DNA of 64,000 bases from Austwickia sp. (GCA_016711265.1 JADJTI010000001.1:806001-870000), one strand, 5' to 3'. Positions 25,917 through 35,894 are shown, counted from the stretch's first letter. Numbers and translations are program-made. The notes: a model not told the origin generated them from the sequence alone.

Positions 25917-27548
25917 ATGATCACCGCCGGTCCGGTTGCCGTCGCGCGCAGCATCGGGGCCACCCTGGTGGTGGCGGCGGTGCTGACGGGGTGCTCGGAG
26001 TCCGGCGTTCCGCAGGTACCGGTGAATCCGATCCGGCCGAGCGTCGCCACAGCACCGATCTCGGTCACGGCGCTCAAACCGATCACGCTCATGCCGACCG
26101 ACGTGCGTGACGAGTACGGGGCCCGGGTGGCCGGCCTGATTCACCGGGGTCTGATGCGGTACGACGTCAAGGGCAAGGCCGTGCCCGAGGTCGCCGAGTC
26201 CGTCGACAGCGACGACGATCAGGTGTTCGTGGTGAAGCTGCGCAAGGGCGAGGCGTTCTCCACCGGTGAACCGATCACAGCCGCCACATTCGTGACCAGC
26301 TGGAACTGGGTCGCCGACCCGGCGAACCGCCAGGCCAGTGCCGAGGCGCTGGCGCCGATCGCCGGGTGGGAGCGGGTGCGTGCAGCCCGTCCCGCCGGCG
26401 CCTCACCGGTGGTGTTGACCGGTGTCCAGGCGATGGATCCCCTCACCCTGAGGATCACCTTGACCCGCCCGACCCGCGACTTTCGCTCACGGTTGGCTCA
26501 CCTGGCGCTGGTCCCGCTGCCGGCGCTCGCCCTGGCCGAGCCGCAACGCTATGCCGCCGATCCCGTCGGCAACGGCCCGTACCGACTGGAGGGCGACTGG
26601 CGCCGCCGCTCGTACCTGTCACTGGCCAAGAACGTCATGTACCGCGGGGATGATGCAGCACGCAACGACGGACTGATCTTCCGCTACCTCACCGACCGAC
26701 GCGGCAGCTACGCGGCGCTGCGCTCGGGCGCGTTGGATGTCATCGACGCGATCCCGATCGGCTCCCTGCCGACGTACCGTGACCAGCTCAAACTCAAGGG
26801 CGTCAACCAACCGGTGGGGGTCGTCCAATCGCTGGCCTTCCCGCTCGCGCGGCCACCGTGGAACTCCACGCAGGGCCTGCTGCTGCGCCGAGCCCTCGCG
26901 CAGGGCATCGACCGGAACGAACTGATCACCCGCTTCTTCGCCCAGACCCGTCAGCGGGCCACCGACCTTGCGGCCCCGGTGGTCGAGGGGTACTCCGACC
27001 GGATGTGCGCGGACTGGTGCACTCACCAGCCCGGGCCGGCGGCGGTGGCGTTGCTCGCCGCCGGGGGGTTCACCGGGACGCTGAAGATCGCCTACAGCGT
27101 CGCCGAGGATGACGGCCCGTGGGTGGAGGCGCTGTGCGCCCAGGTGAGCGAGACGCTGGGGATCGCCTGCCAACCCCTGCCCTACCCGGACCACCAGCAG
27201 TACCTGACGGCGATCGCCGCCCGCACCATGGCCACCCCGTTCGTCGCCACGACGTCCATGAGCACCCCGAACCTCGCCGGTTTCATCACCCCCCGGTTCG
27301 CGGCCGGTTCACGGCTCAACGACACCGGGTATGCCGGCGCCCGGGTGAACGCGCTGATCGCGCTGGGCGCCCGGCCCGAGGGCGACGCCTTGGCGCCGTT
27401 CGTGGAGGCCGAGCGTCAGCTCCTGCAGGATCTGCCGGTGATCCCGTTGTGGACGCGCAACGCCACGGGCGGGTTCGGGGAGGACATCGAGGGCTTCAAG
27501 TTCGACGTGTTCGGTCAGCCCGTATACACCGAGCTCAGCAGGCCCTGA
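25917..27548 (+). CDS. orphan peptide-binding lipoprotein (SBP family 5)
   Basis: The 543-residue protein has a signal peptide ending in a perfect lipobox LTGC (Cys 26), so it should be a membrane-anchored lipoprotein. The body follows the oligopeptide/dipeptide-binding family 5 pattern: RGLMRYDVKGKAVPEVAES near the N-terminus, VKLRKGEAFSTGEPITAATF, GNGPYRL, and LRRALAQGIDRNEL. It resembles the OppA-like protein at 36218 in layout (for example a matching Cys-containing segment, CADWC here and CGQYC there). No permease or ATPase gene adjoins it. The ATG follows AAGGGGG. Its last 14 bases overlap the end of aroB on the other strand. Confidence 0.9.
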   Translation: MITAGPVAVARSIGATLVVAAVLTGCSESGVPQVPVNPIRPSVATAPISVTALKPITLMPTDVRDEYGARVAGLIHRGLMRYDVKGKAVPEVAESVDSDDDQVFVVKLRKGEAFSTGEPITAATFVTSWNWVADPANRQASAEALAPIAGWERVRAARPAGASPVVLTGVQAMDPLTLRITLTRPTRDFRSRLAHLALVPLPALALAEPQRYAADPVGNGPYRLEGDWRRRSYLSLAKNVMYRGDDAARNDGLIFRYLTDRRGSYAALRSGALDVIDAIPIGSLPTYRDQLKLKGVNQPVGVVQSLAFPLARPPWNSTQGLLLRRALAQGIDRNELITRFFAQTRQRATDLAAPVVEGYSDRMCADWCTHQPGPAAVALLAAGGFTGTLKIAYSVAEDDGPWVEALCAQVSETLGIACQPLPYPDHQQYLTAIAARTMATPFVATTSMSTPNLAGFITPRFAAGSRLNDTGYAGARVNALIALGARPEGDALAPFVEAERQLLQDLPVIPLWTRNATGGFGEDIEGFKFDVFGQPVYTELSRP

Positions 27549-28638
27549 CCGCTCGGTAGGCGGCCTGGAGCCACCGCGGGTCGGGGTCGGCCAACCGGGT
27601 CGGGCGACCCACCTCTTGGAGCACGACGAATCGCAGGGTGGCGCCGCGGGCCTTCTTGTCCCGACTCATGGCCAGCAGCAGCGCCTCCCAGTCGTCCCCG
27701 CCCGGCAGTGGTGGGTACGTCGTCGGCAGGCCCACCGCGGCCAGCGCCCGGCGATGCCCGTCGGCCAGCCCGGCCGGGCTGATGCCGGCCCGTTCACCCA
27801 GCTCGGCAGCGAAGACCAGGCCCACCGCGACCGCGTCCCCGTGCCGCCAGCGGTACCCGTGGACCTGCTCGATGGCGTGGCCGAACGTGTGCCCGTAGTT
27901 GAGGATCTCCCGCAGCGAGGACTCGTGCAGGTCGGCGCTGACCACGTCGGCCTTGACGCGAACGGCGGCCGCCACGGCGGCGGCGAGCTCCGGGCAGTCC
28001 CAGGCAGGCAGCGGACCGGGCAGGAGGTCCAGGATCGCCGGGTCGGCGATGAAGCCGGCCTTGAGCACCTCGGCCAGGCCGGCCCGGAGGTCGGGTTCGG
28101 GCAGGGTCGCCAGGGTGGCCAGGTCCGCCAGCACTGCGGCCGGCGGGTGGAAAGCCCCCACGAGGTTCTTGCCCTCGGCGGTGTTGATGCCGGTCTTGCC
28201 CCCGACGGCGGCGTCGACCATGCCCAGCAGGGTGGTCGGCAGGTGCACCACCGGTACGCCGCGCAGCCAGCTGGCGGCCACGAAACCCCCCAGGTCGCTC
28301 ACCGATCCCCCGCCGAGGGTGACGACGGCATCGCCGCGGGTGAACCCGGCCTGGCCGAGCCGGGCCCAGAGGTCGGCCGCCACCTCGACCGTCTTGGCGG
28401 CCTCGGCATCGGGCACCACGGCCTCGCTCAGCTGGTATCCGGCGCCGGTGAGCGCGGACCGCACCGGGTCGGCGTACCGGTCCACCCCGGGCGCCCGGAT
28501 GAGCATGACCTGGCCGGCCCCGGGGGCCGCGGTCGCGAGGGTTGCCGCGACCTGCTGGAGTACGCCGGCGCCGATGATGACCGGGTACCGGTGCGCATCG
28601 GTGCTGCCGCCGACCTGGATCCGCTGGGTTTCAGTCAT
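27535..28638 (-). CDS. aroB: 3-dehydroquinate synthase
   Basis: AroB makes 3-dehydroquinate, the second step of the shikimate pathway, using NAD and zinc. The 367-residue protein contains TLGGGSVSDLGGFVAASWLRG, HLPTTLLGMVDAAVGGKTGIN, and the zinc-binding His segments ILNYGHTFGHAIEQ. The ATG at 28638 overlaps the aroK stop by eight bases. The gene's 3' end overlaps the convergent lipoprotein gene by 14 bases. Confidence 0.97.
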   Translation of the reverse strand: MTETQRIQVGGSTDAHRYPVIIGAGVLQQVAATLATAAPGAGQVMLIRAPGVDRYADPVRSALTGAGYQLSEAVVPDAEAAKTVEVAADLWARLGQAGFTRGDAVVTLGGGSVSDLGGFVAASWLRGVPVVHLPTTLLGMVDAAVGGKTGINTAEGKNLVGAFHPPAAVLADLATLATLPEPDLRAGLAEVLKAGFIADPAILDLLPGPLPAWDCPELAAAVAAAVRVKADVVSADLHESSLREILNYGHTFGHAIEQVHGYRWRHGDAVAVGLVFAAELGERAGISPAGLADGHRRALAAVGLPTTYPPLPGGDDWEALLLAMSRDKKARGATLRFVVLQEVGRPTRLADPDPRWLQAAYRAVRAC

Positions 28639-29182
28639 GGTGCTCCCGGTCGAGTCGATCGAGGATCTGGTCGGCGACCTCGGCGGGCGTGCGGCCCGTG
28701 GTGTCGACCGCGAATGTTGCGATTGCTTCATACAAGGGGCGGCGTCCTCGGGCCACCGCGACCCACGCCGCGCCGGGGTCGGCCTCGGCCAGCAGGGGCC
28801 GTGACCCGTCGTCGGGGAGCCGCCGGAGGGCCTCCGCGGCGTCCACCTGCAGCAGCACCACCCGGTGCCCGCGCAGGGCGTGCCGGCTGCGCGGATCGAG
28901 GACGGCGCCCCCGCCGAGGGCGAGGATGCCTGCGTGGGTGTCGAGGGCCTCCACCAGCGTGCGGTGTTCCAGCTCGCGAAAGGCGCCCTCCCCGCGGTCG
29001 GCGAAGAGGTCCGCGACAGTGCAGCCGGCCCGCTCCTCGACGAGGGTGTCGGTGTCCGCCACCGGCAGCTCCAGGCGCCGTCCGAGCTCGGTGGCCACAG
29101 TGGTCTTCCCCGAACCCATCGGCCCGATCAACACGATCGTGGGGGGGCCGCCGGGACGCCGTTCGCGAACGGGGTGGCTCAC
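28631..29182 (-). CDS. aroK: shikimate kinase
   Basis: AroK phosphorylates shikimate with ATP. The 183-residue protein has the Walker A loop IGPMGSGKTTVATEL, the shikimate-binding Asp in ADTDTLVEERAG, FRELEHRTL, and GGGAVLDP. The lid segment reads DDGSRPLL. The GTG at 29182 lies 7 bases after the aroC stop with GGTGAG upstream. Confidence 0.95.
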   Translation of the reverse strand: MSHPVRERRPGGPPTIVLIGPMGSGKTTVATELGRRLELPVADTDTLVEERAGCTVADLFADRGEGAFRELEHRTLVEALDTHAGILALGGGAVLDPRSRHALRGHRVVLLQVDAAEALRRLPDDGSRPLLAEADPGAAWVAVARGRRPLYEAIATFAVDTTGRTPAEVADQILDRLDREHHD

Positions 29183-29189
29183 GCCGGGC

Positions 29190-30413
29190 TCACCAGGACC
29201 TCATGCCTTCCGGCATGCTGTCGCGGTACCCGGTCACGTTGCGGGCGGTCTCCGCGACGTGGTCGCCGCCGAACTTCTCCAGCACCGCATCCGCCAGGAC
29301 CAGCGCGACCATCGCCTCGGCGATGACCCCGGCGGCCGGTACCGCGCACACGTCGGAGCGCTGGTGGATGGCGGTGGTGGCCTCGCCCGTCGCGACATCG
29401 ACCGTGGCCAGTGCCCGCGGCACGGTGCTGATCGGCTTCATTGCGGCGCGGACCCGCAGCACCTCCCCTGTGGACATGCCCCCCTCGGTTCCCCCCGCTC
29501 GGCCGGTACGCCGACGAATCGCCCCGTCGCTGGCCCGAGCCATCTCGTCGTGGGCGGCCGAGCCGCGGCGGGTGGCCGTGACGAAACCATCGCCGAGCTC
29601 CACGCCCTTGATGGCCTGGATCCCCATCAGCGCGGCGGCCAGCCGAGCATCCAACCGCTTGTCCCAATGCGTGTAGGACCCCAGCCCCGGGGGCAGGCCG
29701 TAGGCGAGCACCTCCACGACGCCGCCGAGGGTGTCCCCGGCCTTGCGACACGCGTCGACCTCCTCGACCATGGCCCGCGAGGTCGGCGCGTGCAGGCATC
29801 GCATCGGGTCGGCGTCCAGGGTCGCGGTGTCGTCGGCGCCCGGCGGGGACGCCTGCGCCGGGACCGCGACGGGGCCGATGGCGGCCGTATGGGAGACCAG
29901 AGCGACCCCGCACGCCTGCCGGAGGAACGCCGCGGCCACGGCGCCGAGGGCGACCCGGGCGGCGGTCTCGCGGGCCGATGCCCGCTCGAGCACCGGCCTG
30001 GCCTCATCGAAACCGTACTTCTGCATCCCCGCCAGATCGGCGTGTCCCGGTCGGGGCCGGGTCAGCGGGCGGTTCCGGGCGATCTCCGCGGGGGCGTTGA
30101 TGTCGTCCGCGGCCGCCAAGTCGGCGGCCGCCACCGGATCGGGGCTCATCACCGTCTGCCACTTCGGCCACTCGGAGTTGCCGATCTGCAGGGCCACCGG
30201 CGAGCCGAGGGTCAGTCCGTGGCGAACACCGCCGAGGATGCTGAGTTCGTCCTGCTCGAACTTCTGCCGCGCTCCCCGCCCGTACCCAAGGCGTCGGCGG
30301 GCCAGCGCGGCGGTGATGTCTGCCGAGGTCACGGCCACCCCCGCCGGTAACCCTTCCAGGATCGCCACCAGCGCTGGGCCGTGGGATTCACCCGCCGTCA
30401 ACCACCGAAGCAT
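29190..30413 (-). CDS. aroC: chorismate synthase
   Basis: AroC removes phosphate from EPSP to give chorismate, needing reduced FMN. The 407-residue protein starts MLRWLTAGESHGPALVAI, the first family signature. It has RPGHADLAGMQKYGF and ARASARETAARVALG, and ends with the conserved AVLEKFGGDHVAETARN. The aroC-aroK-aroB run is tightly spaced, so these genes should share a transcript. Confidence 0.97.
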   Translation of the reverse strand: MLRWLTAGESHGPALVAILEGLPAGVAVTSADITAALARRRLGYGRGARQKFEQDELSILGGVRHGLTLGSPVALQIGNSEWPKWQTVMSPDPVAAADLAAADDINAPAEIARNRPLTRPRPGHADLAGMQKYGFDEARPVLERASARETAARVALGAVAAAFLRQACGVALVSHTAAIGPVAVPAQASPPGADDTATLDADPMRCLHAPTSRAMVEEVDACRKAGDTLGGVVEVLAYGLPPGLGSYTHWDKRLDARLAAALMGIQAIKGVELGDGFVTATRRGSAAHDEMARASDGAIRRRTGRAGGTEGGMSTGEVLRVRAAMKPISTVPRALATVDVATGEATTAIHQRSDVCAVPAAGVIAEAMVALVLADAVLEKFGGDHVAETARNVTGYRDSMPEGMRSW

Positions 30414-30443
30414 GCCCGTATCGTGGCACGCGCGGGAGCGGGT

Positions 30444-31400
30444 TCAGTCGGTTGCCCGGCCCGTGGAACCGGGATGGCCGGCGCCCCCCTCACGCCCTAC
30501 GGCGGCGTACATCGCCGCCAGCACCGCGGATCGCCGTTGGGCCCACTCCTGGCTCGTGACACCCGCGCCTGTCGCCGTCTGCGCGGCCGCCGTCATCAGG
30601 CGCACCTGCTCGGCGGCCTGGTGGACCAGCATCGGCAGCCCGGAAACCACCTGCGCGCCGCCCGCCTGCGCCCAGCGCGCCAGCGGTGTCGGCCAGTTCG
30701 CGTACCCGACGTCCATGACAAGACGGCCGGTCAGCGACCTCGGCGGAGGCAGCGCCAACCCCAGGTCGGTGCCCCCCGGTACGGCGAGGACGGTCACCTC
30801 CGCGTCCTGGACGGCTTCCCGGAGCCCGCTCGTCGGCACCGCGATCAGCCGCAAACCCAGCTCCTCGGCCAGGGCGGCGGTGTCCGGACGGACCCGACCG
30901 CGCACCACCGCGGTGATCGTCCGCACGCCTCGACCGGCCAGCGCCGCCAGCGCCGCCCTCGCCGTGGCCCCGGCCCCGACCAGCGTGGCGCTCGAGCTGC
31001 GGGGCGCGCCCAGCTCGTCCAGCGCGCCGGACAGACCGGCGACGTCGGTGTTGTCGGCGTGCCACCCGCGTTCTGCGCGGACCAGGGTGTTCGCCGCGCC
31101 GACCTGACCGGCCAGCGGCGAGACCGAGTCGGCCACAGCCAACAGGGCCTCCTTGCACGGCATCGTGGCCGAAACCCCGACCCACTGCGGGTCGAGCCCG
31201 GACAGGAACGCCGCGACACTGGGCTCCCCCGGCCCGCCCACCGCCTGGCGACCGTAGTCCCACCCGGTCAGACCCAACACCCGGTACGCCGCCCGGTGCA
31301 ACGCAGGCGAGAGCGAATGGTCGATGGGCGAGCCGATGACCCCGGCCCGGCGGATCTCCCGGGCCGGGCCCGGGGAACGGGCCTCGCCTGGAGTCAGCAT
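30444..31400 (-). CDS. aroE: shikimate dehydrogenase
   Basis: AroE reduces 3-dehydroshikimate with NADPH. The 318-residue protein has GVIGSPIDHSLSPALHRAAY for shikimate binding, the catalytic Lys in TMPCKEALL and WHADNTDVAG. The NADPH fold follows at LVGAGATARAALAAL. The ATG at 31400 overlaps the mltG stop by seven bases, in line with the conserved mltG-aroE coupling. The C-terminal tail is Gly-rich. Confidence 0.95.
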   Translation of the reverse strand: MLTPGEARSPGPAREIRRAGVIGSPIDHSLSPALHRAAYRVLGLTGWDYGRQAVGGPGEPSVAAFLSGLDPQWVGVSATMPCKEALLAVADSVSPLAGQVGAANTLVRAERGWHADNTDVAGLSGALDELGAPRSSSATLVGAGATARAALAALAGRGVRTITAVVRGRVRPDTAALAEELGLRLIAVPTSGLREAVQDAEVTVLAVPGGTDLGLALPPPRSLTGRLVMDVGYANWPTPLARWAQAGGAQVVSGLPMLVHQAAEQVRLMTAAAQTATGAGVTSQEWAQRRSAVLAAMYAAVGREGGAGHPGSTGRATD

Positions 31401-32641
31401 TTCCCGCTGTTGACCCGACACCAGGCCTGGAAGGCCCTGACGTTGGTCTCGTGCTCGGTCAACGTGGTGGCGAACCGGGTCACGCCGGTCGTCGGGTTCA
31501 CGGTGACGAAGAACAACCACGGCCCAGCTGCCGGGCGCAGCACCGCCTCCAGCGAGGCCCTGCCGGGGTTGGCGATCGGGCCCACTGGTAGGCCCTTCAT
31601 CGCGTAGGTGTTGTAGCCGTTCTTGGCCGCCCGCTGGGCATCGGTCGTGGTGACCAGGCCGTCCGTGGGGTTCAGGTACTTCACGGTCGAGTCCAGTTGC
31701 AGCGCCATCCCCCGGTCGAGGCGGTTCAGCAGCACCCGGGCGACCTTGGGCCGGTCCGCGGCGAGCCGCGCCTCCATCTCGACGAGGCTGGCCATGATCA
31801 GCACGCGCCGCTGGTCAGCCGCCGGCACCTTGAGTTCGTCGAGTTCGGCACGCATCCGGGCGACCATGATGGCCAGCTGCCCGGCGGCGCCCTCGCCGGG
31901 GTTGAACGAGTACGTCGCCGGGAACAGATAGCCCTCGACGGCACCGCGCGCGTGCGCCGGCAGGCCCAGGGCGCGGGGGTTGGCGGCGGCCTTCTGGTAC
32001 TCGGCGACCGGGCGACCGGATGCCTTGGCCAGCAGGGCATAGATCTGGGTGGCCCGGGTCCCTTCGGGCACGGTCACCTTGATCACCTGGCGGGCGGTGG
32101 TGCTGCGCAACTGGCCTAGCGCCGCGGACGCGCTCATCCCGGAACGCAGCGCGTACGTGCCCGGCTGGATCTGCGGACCGGGGGTCTCTTCCAGGGCGGA
32201 CTCGAACGCCCCGTCGCTCTTGACCACACCGGCGGCGACCAGGTTGTCGGCGATCTGTCGGCCGCTCTCGCCCGGTTTGACGACGAACCGCACCGATCCG
32301 GTGCCCTGGCCCTCGTAGTCTTTCGCGCCGAACACCGAGTCCAGCACGGGCCGCAGCTGGGTGAGCGCGAAGGAGCCACCTCCACCGATGACCAGAAGCG
32401 TCACCAGGGCCATGACGATCCACCGCGGGCCGCGCGAGCCACGGCCGCCCCCGGATCCACCGGATCGCCCGCCGGGACGCCCGCCTGCGCCGGTACGACG
32501 TTGCGCGCCGTCGCCGGCCTCGGCTCGCCCGGCCCGCGCGTGCCGGGAACTGCGGGTGGCCGCCGCCCGCGGCGGGTGGGAGCCGGGGTCGGAGGGGGGC
32601 GACGTGGTTCCGAAAATCGAGTCGTCGAGACGGTTGCTCAT
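31394..32641 (-). CDS. mltG: endolytic murein transglycosylase MltG
   Basis: MltG cuts nascent peptidoglycan strands at the membrane and may set glycan length. The 415-residue protein has a cytoplasmic, Arg/Gly/Ser-rich, probably disordered N-terminus (1-72), one membrane helix (about 74-95), a LysM-like domain, and a YceG catalytic domain. The catalytic Glu is in ASLVEMEARL, followed by KVARVLLNRLDRGM and GYNTYAMKGLPVGPIANPG. Its start overlaps the ruvX stop as ATGA. Confidence 0.95.
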   Translation of the reverse strand: MSNRLDDSIFGTTSPPSDPGSHPPRAAATRSSRHARAGRAEAGDGAQRRTGAGGRPGGRSGGSGGGRGSRGPRWIVMALVTLLVIGGGGSFALTQLRPVLDSVFGAKDYEGQGTGSVRFVVKPGESGRQIADNLVAAGVVKSDGAFESALEETPGPQIQPGTYALRSGMSASAALGQLRSTTARQVIKVTVPEGTRATQIYALLAKASGRPVAEYQKAAANPRALGLPAHARGAVEGYLFPATYSFNPGEGAAGQLAIMVARMRAELDELKVPAADQRRVLIMASLVEMEARLAADRPKVARVLLNRLDRGMALQLDSTVKYLNPTDGLVTTTDAQRAAKNGYNTYAMKGLPVGPIANPGRASLEAVLRPAAGPWLFFVTVNPTTGVTRFATTLTEHETNVRAFQAWCRVNSGKC

Positions 32642-33153
32642 CCGCGTCGCCCTTCTCCCGTCAGGCCGGCGTTTTCGCCGCGATGTCGTGGTTTGCGGCC
32701 CCCGAGCGCCTCCCCGGGTGGGCGACCGCTGGCACGCTCCAGGTCCAGCGCCGCCTGAAGGATCAGTACGGCGGACACCTGATCGATGACCGACCGTTGC
32801 TGACGAGCCGGCCGTCCGGCCTCCCGCAGGGCACGCTGGGCGTCCACCGTAGTGAGACGTTCGTCCAAGAGTCTCACGGGGACGCCTGCCAGGCGACCGA
32901 CCAGCGAGATCGCGTACGCCCGGGCGGCCTCGGCCGCGGGCCCTTCGCTCCCCGACAGCGAGCGTGGCAGCCCGACCACGACTTCGATGGCCGCCAATCT
33001 GCGGACGGTGTCGGCGATCTCGTCAAGGTCCGAGCGTGCATCGGAGCGGGCGACGGTGCCCACGGGCGTCGCCAGGACGCCTTCGGGGTCGCAGGTGGCC
33101 AGACCGACGCGGGCGCTGCCCACGTCGACCCCCACCCGGCGCCCGATGCGCAC
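32638..33153 (-). CDS. ruvX: RuvX/YqgF Holliday junction resolvase-like nuclease
   Basis: RuvX has an RNase H-like fold and takes part in 16S rRNA 5' processing in E. coli; a role in recombination has also been proposed. The 171-residue protein shows VGVDVGSARVGLATCDPEG with the first catalytic Asp, VVVGLPRSLSGSEGP, and LLDERLTTVDAQ. About 30 extra residues at the C-terminus are Arg/Gly-rich. It lies three bases after alaS, as in other bacteria. Confidence 0.94.
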   Translation of the reverse strand: MRIGRRVGVDVGSARVGLATCDPEGVLATPVGTVARSDARSDLDEIADTVRRLAAIEVVVGLPRSLSGSEGPAAEAARAYAISLVGRLAGVPVRLLDERLTTVDAQRALREAGRPARQQRSVIDQVSAVLILQAALDLERASGRPPGEALGGRKPRHRGENAGLTGEGRRG

Positions 33154-33156
33154 GCG

Positions 33157-35865
33157 CTAGCCGCCGGCTCCCGCGCGTTCCCGGACCGCGGCCTCGATAC
33201 GGCTCATGGCCTCGGGGATCGCCTCGGGTTGGGTGCCACCGCCTTGGGCCATGTCGTCCTTGCCACCGCCTCCGCCGCCCAGCGCCGCAGCCGCCACCCG
33301 GACCAGCTCACCGGCCTTGATCCCGCGCTGGCGGGCCAGCTCGTTGGTGGCGATGACGACCAGCGGCCGCTCCTTGACCACGCTCAGGACGGCGACCACG
33401 CTCGGGCGGTCCTGGCCGAGGCGGCCCCGCAGGTCACCGACCAGGCGGCGGATGTCGTCGCCGCCCACCCCGTCCGGGGTGCGGTGCACCAGCACGCTCA
33501 TCCCGTCGACGTCCCGGGCGGTCTCGACCAGCCGGCCCGCGTCCGCGAGGACCTGCTGCTGGCGCACCGCCGCGATTTCCTTCTCCGCGTCCCGCAGTTT
33601 GGTCAGGATGGCGTCGATCCGCTCGGGCAACTCCTCCGAACGCACCTTGAGTGCTTCGGTCAGCTGGCCCACGATGGCGGCCTCACGGGCCAGGAAGTCG
33701 TAGGCGTCGGTGCCCACCAGGGCCTCCACCCGGCGTACTCCGGAGCCGATCGAGGACTCCCCAAGCAGCTTGACCACGCCGAGCTGCCCGGTGCGTTGGG
33801 CGTGGGTGCCGCCGCACAGTTCGCGCGCCCAGTCCCCCACCGAGACCACCCGCACGTGGTCGCCGTACTTCTCCCCGAAGAGCGCCATGGCACCGGAGTC
33901 GACGGCCTCTGCCTGGGTCATCACGTCCGCCTTGACCGCGAGGTCCTCCAGCAGCATCACGTTGACCTTGGCCTCGACGTCGCGCAGCACGCTGTGCGGC
34001 AGCGCGGAGGTGGCGTTGAAGTCGAACCGGAACCGTCCCGGCGCGTTCTCCGAACCCGCCTGGGTCGCGGTGTCCCCGAGAGCCTCCCGGATGGCCTTGT
34101 GCACCATGTGGGTCGCGGTGTGGGCGCGGGAGATCGACCGGCGCCGGGCGATGTCGACCAGCCCTTCGGCGGCCTCCCCGACCCCGACTTCACCGTCGCG
34201 GACCGTGGCCCGGTGCACGACCACCCCGTTGATCGGCTTCTGGACGTCGTGCACCTCGATCACCGCGCCGCCAGCCAGCCGGATGACGCCGCCGTCGGCG
34301 AGCTGCCCACCGCCCTCGGCGTAGAACGGGGTGCGGTCCAGCACCACCTCGACGTCCTGGCCGGCGGACGCGGTGCGCACCATTTCGCCCCCGACGAGCA
34401 GGCCGGCCACCACCGCCTCGCTGACCACCTCGTCGTACCCGGTAAACTCCACCGCCCGGCCCAGGGCGTCGGCGATCTCGCGGTACACGTGGGTGTCGGT
34501 GTGCCCGGTCTTCTTGGCGGCCGCGTCGGCCTTGGCGCGCTGACGCTGCTCCTTCATCAGCCGCCGGAACCCGTCCTCGTCGACGGCCAGGCCCTGCTCG
34601 GCGGCCATTTCCAGGGTGAGGTCGATCGGGAAACCGTAGGTGTCGTGCAGCATGAACGCGTCGTCACCGGCCAGCGTCGCGGCCCCGGCGGACTTGGTGC
34701 GGGACACCGCGGTGTCCAGGATCGTGGTCCCCGCGGAGAGGGTACGACGGAAAGCGTCCTCCTCGGCGTACGCGATCTCACTGATCCGCTGCCAGTCCCG
34801 GCGCAGTTCGGGGTAGGACTTGCTCATCCGCTCCATGCTCACCGGCAGCAGTTCCGGCAGCGCAGGATCGTTGACGCCGAGTAGCCGCATGGACCGGACC
34901 GCGCGGCGCAGCATCCGGCGCAGCACGTACCCACGGCCCTCATTGCCCGGGGTGACCCCGTCACCGATCAGCATCAGCGCGCTGCGGACGTGGTCGGCCA
35001 CCACCCGCATCCGGACGTCGTCGGGGTGGGAGGAGCCGGCGTCCTGACCCGAGTGTGCGCCGTACCGCTTGCCCGCGAGCTCGGCGGCCCGCTCCAGCAC
35101 CGGGTACACCTCGTCGATCTCGTACATGTTGTCGACGCCCTGCAGGATCGAGGCGATCCGTTCCAGGCCCATGCCGGTGTCGATGTTCTTGTTCGGCAAG
35201 TCCCCGCGGATGTCGTAGTCCTCTTTACTGCGCACCGCGGACAGCTCGTGCTGCATGAAGACCAGGTTCCAGATCTCCATGAACCGGTCCTCGTCGACGG
35301 CCGGACCGCCGTCGGGGCCGTACTCCGGGCCGCGGTCGACGTAGATCTCGCTGCACGGCCCGCCCGGACCGGGCACCCCCATGGACCAGTAGTTGTCCGT
35401 CTTCCCCCGGCGGACCACCCGGTCGGCGGTGATCGAGGTCAGCTGGACCCACAGGTCGGCCGCCTCGTCGTCGTCGGTATACACGGTCACCCAGAGCTTG
35501 TCGGGGTCCAGCCCGTACCCGCCGCCGGCCTGCGCGGTGGTCAGCAACTCCCAGGCGTACTCGATGGCGCCGGCCTTGAAGTAGTCGCCGAAGCTGAAGT
35601 TGCCGTTCATCTGGAAGAACGTGCCGTGCCGGCTGGTCTTGCCGACCTCGTCGATGTCCTGGGTGCGCACGCACTTCTGCACGGAGGTGGCGCGCTGGTA
35701 GGGCGGGGTCTCCTGGCCCAGGAAGTACGGCTTGAAGGGCACCATGCCGGCGTTGACGAACAAGAGGTTGGGGTCGTCGTACAGCAGCGGGGCGCTGGCC
35801 ACCACCTGGTGGCCCTTGCGCTCGAAGTAGCTGAGCCAGCGCCGGCGGATCTGCGCGGTTTCCAT
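33157..35865 (-). CDS. alaS: alanyl-tRNA synthetase
   Basis: AlaRS charges tRNA-Ala and clears mischarged Ser/Gly. The 902-residue protein has the class II core (FERKGHQVVASAPLLYDDPNLLF, RHGTFFQMNGNFSFGDYFK). It also has the editing domain with HTATHMVHKAI and CGGTHAQRTGQ zinc/active-site residues, and the C-terminal oligomerisation domain with KAGELVRVAAAALGGGGGGK. The ATG has AGGAC seven bases upstream. Three 11-bp repeats lie 30 bases before the start. Confidence 0.98.
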   Translation of the reverse strand: METAQIRRRWLSYFERKGHQVVASAPLLYDDPNLLFVNAGMVPFKPYFLGQETPPYQRATSVQKCVRTQDIDEVGKTSRHGTFFQMNGNFSFGDYFKAGAIEYAWELLTTAQAGGGYGLDPDKLWVTVYTDDDEAADLWVQLTSITADRVVRRGKTDNYWSMGVPGPGGPCSEIYVDRGPEYGPDGGPAVDEDRFMEIWNLVFMQHELSAVRSKEDYDIRGDLPNKNIDTGMGLERIASILQGVDNMYEIDEVYPVLERAAELAGKRYGAHSGQDAGSSHPDDVRMRVVADHVRSALMLIGDGVTPGNEGRGYVLRRMLRRAVRSMRLLGVNDPALPELLPVSMERMSKSYPELRRDWQRISEIAYAEEDAFRRTLSAGTTILDTAVSRTKSAGAATLAGDDAFMLHDTYGFPIDLTLEMAAEQGLAVDEDGFRRLMKEQRQRAKADAAAKKTGHTDTHVYREIADALGRAVEFTGYDEVVSEAVVAGLLVGGEMVRTASAGQDVEVVLDRTPFYAEGGGQLADGGVIRLAGGAVIEVHDVQKPINGVVVHRATVRDGEVGVGEAAEGLVDIARRRSISRAHTATHMVHKAIREALGDTATQAGSENAPGRFRFDFNATSALPHSVLRDVEAKVNVMLLEDLAVKADVMTQAEAVDSGAMALFGEKYGDHVRVVSVGDWARELCGGTHAQRTGQLGVVKLLGESSIGSGVRRVEALVGTDAYDFLAREAAIVGQLTEALKVRSEELPERIDAILTKLRDAEKEIAAVRQQQVLADAGRLVETARDVDGMSVLVHRTPDGVGGDDIRRLVGDLRGRLGQDRPSVVAVLSVVKERPLVVIATNELARQRGIKAGELVRVAAAALGGGGGGKDDMAQGGGTQPEAIPEAMSRIEAAVRERAGAGG

Positions 35866-35894
35866 GGTGTGGTCCTGTCGGGCGGTGGATCGAA

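Noticed and set aside
25659..26144. Longer N-terminus for EF-P from an upstream start at 26144
   Set aside because: The extra 162 residues are not EF-P-like. The GTG at 25658 has a ribosome-binding site and gives the normal length.
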